Assembly: GCF_965219715.1 (NCBI RefSeq)
Contig: NZ_OZ244785.1
Coordinates: 62,001-126,000 of the forward strand
Reading direction: 5' to 3'
DNA length: 64,000 bases
DNA from: Bacterioplanoides sp965219715
Lineage (GTDB): Bacteria > Pseudomonadota > Gammaproteobacteria > Pseudomonadales > Oceanobacteraceae
The notes under the pieces are model-generated. The model did not search any database, was not told the origin of the DNA, and saw only the letters and a list, made by a program, of their open reading frames with translations. Both the position numbers and the translations under genes were made by a program. Of this stretch, positions 60,473 through 64,000 are shown one piece after another. The number at the start of each line of letters is the position of its first letter. The stretch's first letter is position 1.

Positions 60473-60817
60473 ATGCCCGATAATCTCAATCTGCTGTTTA
60501 TCTGTAGCCGTAACCAATGGCGCAGCCCAACCGGCGAAGAAGTCTGGCGTAAACGCCCTGGCTTTAATGCCCGCTCAGCAGGCACCAGCCCCAATGCCCG
60601 AAAAAACGTTGGAGCAGCTGACATTCGCTGGGCGGACCACATCTTTGTGATGGAGAAGAAACACAGAAACAAGCTGATGGCTGAGTTCTCACGGCTTCTG
60701 GAGCATAAGCCGATTCATGTATTGGACATCCCCGACGAATATCACTACATGGACCCGGAATTGGTCGACGAAATTGACGTCAGGGTCTCAACGATTCTCG
60801 ATGCGTTACCGCACTAA
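60473..60817 (+). CDS. Low-molecular-weight protein tyrosine phosphatase-like (COG4551)
   Basis: This 114-residue protein begins with the phosphatase loop ICSRNQWRS, which has the C-x5-R-S arrangement, and has a late D-P segment (DIPDEYHYMDPEL) with the candidate general acid. It matches the short predicted phosphatases of COG4551 and is shorter than classical enzymes (about 150). The start ATG 60473 has AGGAAG upstream; longer upstream frames are excluded. Such genes are found in accessory regions. Confidence 0.85.
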   Translation: MPDNLNLLFICSRNQWRSPTGEEVWRKRPGFNARSAGTSPNARKNVGAADIRWADHIFVMEKKHRNKLMAEFSRLLEHKPIHVLDIPDEYHYMDPELVDEIDVRVSTILDALPH

Positions 60818-60906
60818 TGGAGTAAAGACCGCTCTCGGTCATTGAGCTACAGTTAACAGACGCTGGCCATATCGGCAGAGCAGCACACGGATAGTACTTA
60901 AGCCGC

Positions 60907-60939
60907 CAACAAACCGCCTTCGGGCGGTTTGTTGCTTTT
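60907..60939 (+). terminator. Intrinsic terminator of the accessory region
   Basis: CAACAAACCGCC and GGCGGTTTGTTG are perfect 12-base arms around a TTCG tetraloop, followed by CTTTT. Confidence 0.9.
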
Positions 60940-60996
60940 GGGTGGAATTACTAGGTTATTTGTCATTAATGCCTAACTATTTGTGAGAAAACGTCT

Positions 60997-61800
60997 ATGC
61001 TTAGAACCATGAGATATATACGAAGAATCACTTACCTCCTGCTGTTGTGCTGCATGCTCCCGGTTCAGGCACAGACACTGCGGGTTATTAATGACGTCTG
61101 GCCGCCTTTCAGTGATGCCTCCTTGCAGCAACATGGTTTGATCCCGGAGTTACTGAGCCTGATTTTCAGTGATCAGGACTATCAGATCAGCTATCAGGAA
61201 TACCCCTGGACGCGTGTATTACGGATGGCTCAGGCAGGGGAGGCCGATATTATTTCCGGCCTGTGGTACACCGACGAACGCTCGGAATATTTGTTATACA
61301 GTAATCCGGTTTACGTCAGTCAGCTGAAGTTCCTCAAACGCGCCGATGATGACTTTAATTATCACAACGACCTGGAAGCGCTTCGTGGCAAAATCATCGG
61401 TATCGTTTCGAACTACCAGTACGGTGAAGATTTCTACGACGCCGACTATTTTCTGCGCCAGCCTGCACGCGATCTGCACGTTAATATTGATCGGTTGATT
61501 CATCGGCGTGTTGATTTAACGCTGGGCCTGGAAGGCGTGTTAAAAGCCGCTATTGATCAACTTCCGCACGAGCAACAACAACAGCTGGAGCTGGTGGATA
61601 CTCCGCTGAAAAGTGTGCCGGTGTTTATTGCCTGTGCCAAAGCGAATAAAAACTGCGAGCGTATTATTACAACCTTTAATGACAAGCTTGAGCGTTACAA
61701 AGATTCCGGCGTTTATACTCGTTTGGTGGGTAAATATGGCTTACATAAAAAAGGCCACACACGTTTGTGTGCAGCCCCTGACAGTAACGACAAATGCTGA
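60997..61800 (+). CDS. Periplasmic solute-binding protein, family 3 type
   Basis: This 267-residue protein has a signal peptide (hydrophobic LLLLCCMLP, cleaved after VQA, about residue 25). The mature part has the SBP_bac_3 fold: VINDVWPPFSDASLQQHGLIPELLSLIF, then WTRVLRMAQAGEADIISGLWYTDERSEYLLYSNP. No ABC permease genes are nearby, so it may be a stand-alone sensor-like or orphan protein. An alternative start is ATG 61009. Its 3' end contains a terminator for the gene on the other strand. Confidence 0.88.
   Translation: MLRTMRYIRRITYLLLLCCMLPVQAQTLRVINDVWPPFSDASLQQHGLIPELLSLIFSDQDYQISYQEYPWTRVLRMAQAGEADIISGLWYTDERSEYLLYSNPVYVSQLKFLKRADDDFNYHNDLEALRGKIIGIVSNYQYGEDFYDADYFLRQPARDLHVNIDRLIHRRVDLTLGLEGVLKAAIDQLPHEQQQQLELVDTPLKSVPVFIACAKANKNCERIITTFNDKLERYKDSGVYTRLVGKYGLHKKGHTRLCAAPDSNDKC
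61747..61776 (-). terminator. Intrinsic terminator of the SDR gene, inside the opposite gene's end
   Basis: On the minus strand GGCTGCACAC pairs with GTGTGTGGCC and is followed by TTTTTT. It lies within the last codons of the solute-binding protein gene. Confidence 0.75.
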
Positions 61801-61802
61801 GG

Positions 61803-62546
61803 TCAGAACACTTTAGAAATAACCGAATCCGGTAATTTCGGCATCACACCTTTTAAGATCGCCCATGGCCAGGACGGCACAGTTACGTCTTTTTTGCCTT
61901 TAGCGATGGCTTTGATCATCGCTTTTGCGGCTTTATCCGCTTCGATAACAAACGGAAATTTTTCCATGTTGTCGGAAATATCGGTGTTAATAAAACCAGG
62001 GTGAATGCAGGTCACTTTAATGTTTTTGGTAAACAATTCAGTGCTGACGGCCTGTAGGTAATTGGTTAATGCTGCTTTGCTGGAGGAGTAGGCTGCACTG
62101 CCTGGAATACCGCGGAATGCGGAGAACGAAGAGATACCCACCAGGTGGCCTTTTTTCTGCTCCCGGAAAATAGCAACCGCAGCATCGATGGTCGCGATAG
62201 CGCCAAGCAAATTGGTGTTGATAATGCGGATATCTTTGTCCAGCTGGCCATTGCCGGTAGGGCGCACATCGGTAATACCAGCATTGGCGATAACAATATC
62301 CAGCTGGCCGAGGCGCGATTTAAGGCGTCCGAATACATCAGCAACGGTGTCCAGTTGCGCAACGTCGAGGCATTCGTAAATAAATTGCTGGTGAGGATAT
62401 TGGTTTTGCAGTTGTTCGCATAACTGCTGCAGCTTGTCTTCACGGCGGGCACAGAGGGCGATGTCGCAACCTTTGGCAGCGTATTGCCACGCCAGTGCGG
62501 CACCAATACCGGAGGAGGCTCCGGTAATTACAACTTTTTCAGACAT
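61803..62546 (-). CDS. Short-chain dehydrogenase/reductase
   Basis: This 247-residue enzyme has the classical SDR motifs: TGASSGIG (residues 8-15) for NAD(P), NAG at 88-90, and catalytic S140, Y153 and K157. The segment after the active site (HPGFINTDIS) is standard. A basic residue pattern (CARREDKL) after the second strand suggests NADP use. The substrate is unknown. It is followed upstream by the chalcone-isomerase-like gene on the same strand, 81 bases away. Confidence 0.92.
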   Translation of the reverse strand: MSEKVVITGASSGIGAALAWQYAAKGCDIALCARREDKLQQLCEQLQNQYPHQQFIYECLDVAQLDTVADVFGRLKSRLGQLDIVIANAGITDVRPTGNGQLDKDIRIINTNLLGAIATIDAAVAIFREQKKGHLVGISSFSAFRGIPGSAAYSSSKAALTNYLQAVSTELFTKNIKVTCIHPGFINTDISDNMEKFPFVIEADKAAKAMIKAIAKGKKDVTVPSWPWAILKGVMPKLPDSVISKVF

Positions 62547-62627
62547 ATCAGACCCTGATTTTTATTAGTAGGTGGTGATGCACCTAAGGGTCTGATATCA
62601 ACCGGTCTGTGTAAAGTGCGAAAAGCG

Positions 62628-63224
62628 TCAGTCTGCGGCTAACTGGCCCTGATTGTAATCCAGGATTTCTTCTTTGAAGCGGCGCGATACCGGGTTTTCG
62701 CCAACCCAGATTTTTAACAAGGCGTCGTACAGGTCTTTACCCGGTAAAATACCTTTTACTTCGCCTTTAATTACCACCCGGGAGCCTACGCCGGGAACGT
62801 AATCGACATAACCTTCATCGCCACGTTTCATTTTTGAATCAAACATTTTGACTAACTGGTCGAGGCGGTCTTCAAGTTGGATGGCTTCCTCGCGGGACAC
62901 GTTCAGCTGCAAGGCATCGTACATGGCTTTTGCAATTCGGCGGCCGGAAACCCGATTGACCAGAATATGATAAATAATGCGTTTGTAACCCTCGTCGCTG
63001 ACGATGGCTTCAGCGCTGTTTGCCGGGTTTTCCATATAGAGCAGGCCAACATAAGTATCGACAAGATAATAGTAACTACGGATGGATGCACCGTTGAGGT
63101 GAAGCTGGGGTTGTTCAGCAACCGGGGAAAGAATTTCAGAAAATTCGGTATTGGCTATGGTGCGTGCCTGGCTTGCCAGAGAAAGGAAACTCGCAGCCAA
63201 TATACATGTCTGTAAAAGCTTCAT
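62628..63224 (-). CDS. Chalcone isomerase-like exported protein
   Basis: This 198-residue protein has a signal peptide (hydrophobic LAASFLSLASQA, cleaved near residue 20), and the remainder matches the bacterial chalcone-isomerase-like family (YYYLVDTYVGLLYMENPANSAEAIVSDEGYKRI, GVGSRVVIKGEVKGILPGKDLYDALLKIWVGENPVS). Bacterial members lack flavonoid partners and are probably fatty-acid or lipid-binding. A GAGGG site precedes the ATG. The 230-bp gap on its other side has no feature that I can support. Confidence 0.9.
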   Translation of the reverse strand: MKLLQTCILAASFLSLASQARTIANTEFSEILSPVAEQPQLHLNGASIRSYYYLVDTYVGLLYMENPANSAEAIVSDEGYKRIIYHILVNRVSGRRIAKAMYDALQLNVSREEAIQLEDRLDQLVKMFDSKMKRGDEGYVDYVPGVGSRVVIKGEVKGILPGKDLYDALLKIWVGENPVSRRFKEEILDYNQGQLAAD

Positions 63225-63456
63225 CGACGTACCCTCGTATAGTTATTTTTATGCTCCTTGCAAACTTCAAGGTAGTCGGATTTAACATTTTGATCAAATA
63301 AACAGCTTATTTCAGCTTTTATTACGTCGTTGTTACGTAACGGTGGTGGTCATAAATATAGTATTTGGCCGGGCTGGAATGGCCAGTCTAATTGCAAAGT
63401 GTTAAGTCGATATTATGAACACTCAGTCAATCAAACCTCTGTTAATCAATCAGTTG

Positions 63457-64000
63457 TCAGAGAATCGGAGCGCTTAAACGTGCTGTTTTCGTCAGCAAAC
63501 GTTTAATGCGGCTGCTATCCACCGCCATGGGTAATGATTGTTCCAGATCTTGTTTCAGCATGGTTTCAACCTGAGTCGCAAACTTCTCATCGCAGATGAG
63601 TGCATTGGCTTCGAAATTAATCCGTAACGAGCGGTTATCCAGATTAGCGCTGCCAATTGAGCTCCAGTGCTGATCAATCAGCAGTACTTTCTGATGCATA
63701 AAGCCGGGCTGGTAACTGTAAAACTGCACACCACAAGGACTGAGTTCTTCGACGTAACTGCCCATCGCCTGCTGTACCAACCATTTATCGGTATTATCTG
63801 GCAGAATAACTCGGACATCCAGGCCTTTTAATGCCGCCAGTCGCAGCGCCGACAGAGTTGCGATATCCGGCACAAAATACGGTGTCGCAATCCATACGCG
63901 GTTTTTGGCCTGGTGAATTAAATGACTGAAAAACAGGCTGGCGCTTTCCTGGCTGTCAGCCGGACCGGTATTAATACACATTACCGCGCTGTTGTTTGTC
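63457..64000 (-). CDS. Cardiolipin synthase / phospholipase D-like protein, 5' end outside window
   Basis: Only the C-terminal half is present; the frame continues past the right edge. The visible part holds the second HKD motif of the phospholipase D superfamily (HQKVLLIDQHWSSIGSANLDNRS). With PYFVPDIATLSALRLAALKGLDVRVILP upstream, this matches bacterial cardiolipin synthases, which transfer phosphatidyl groups in the inner membrane. The first HKD and membrane helices would lie outside. Gene subtype (ClsA or ClsB-like) cannot be decided. Confidence 0.9.
   Translation of the reverse strand, partial: TNNSAVMCINTGPADSQESASLFFSHLIHQAKNRVWIATPYFVPDIATLSALRLAALKGLDVRVILPDNTDKWLVQQAMGSYVEELSPCGVQFYSYQPGFMHQKVLLIDQHWSSIGSANLDNRSLRINFEANALICDEKFATQVETMLKQDLEQSLPMAVDSSRIKRLLTKTARLSAPIL

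Noticed and set aside
1..64000. CRISPR array, rRNA operon, insertion sequence or prophage
   Set aside because: No regularly spaced repeats, rRNA sequence, transposase, integrase or phage structural gene was seen.

Overview
The window reads as a chromosomal segment of a Gammaproteobacterium, most likely an Oceanospirillales/Pseudomonadales-type marine heterotroph. This rests on gene content and order: uup followed by a small membrane protein and a DUF2835 gene, then pyrD next to rmf and rlmKL (a layout known from Pseudomonas and relatives), plus dbpA/trmA, guaB-guaA, xseA, pepN, and a DUF1329/Ycf48-like/MMPL cluster typical of marine gammaproteobacteria. No genus is claimed. Both ends cut genes: a coiled-coil protein at the left and a cardiolipin-synthase-like protein at the right.

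Region by region. 1-6.9 kb: a coiled-coil protein, a PLP enzyme, DUF1853, then nadK, a metallophosphatase, rhomboid GlpG, DUF1315 and DUF2797 genes in tight succession. 6.9-16.8 kb: pepN, then DUF1329 / Ycf48-like / MMPL transporter / membrane protein / AraC-type regulator, a probable envelope export system with its regulator. 16.8-17.9 kb: a 26-codon, extremely acidic micro-ORF with its own promoter, and three tandem tRNA-Val/tRNA-Asp pairs behind a stable-RNA promoter. 18-22.6 kb: a two-gene RND efflux system divergent from uup, separated by a hairpin-rich leader. 22.6-29.1 kb: uup, pyrD, rmf, rlmKL. 29.2-36 kb: an SLC23/NCS2-like permease, a possible nuclease-fold protein, a TSUP transporter, and a 1203-residue surface protein with FG-GAP and PKD-like domains and a GlyGly-CTERM-like tail. 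36-42 kb: a MarR regulator, two alpha/beta hydrolases, an enoyl-CoA hydratase family protein, an EptA-like sulfatase-fold membrane enzyme and a thioesterase. 42-51.6 kb: an Old-Yellow-Enzyme reductase, dbpA, trmA, tesB, a second thioesterase, HD-GYP, M23 peptidase, xseA. 51.7-59 kb: DUF3015, DUF4105, a lipoprotein hydrolase, a TRL-like lipoprotein, guaB, guaA. 59-64 kb: an accessory patch, then a solute-binding protein, an SDR, a chalcone-isomerase-like protein and the cls-like fragment.

The most unusual item is at 59.4-60.05 kb. A 651-bp, AT-richer segment has the exact anatomy of a mobile integron gene cassette: an attC site with a bulged base in its L'' box, the gene's stop codon inside the R'' box, and a cassette head that, joined to the attC end, rebuilds a perfect complement of R''. 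No integrase is present in the window. Other points worth a look are the acidic micropeptide, mutually exclusive hairpins upstream of uup, a terminator-like hairpin in the guaA leader, a 59-codon ORF whose ribosome-binding site lies in a hairpin, and a long inverted repeat that buries the start codon of the OYE gene.
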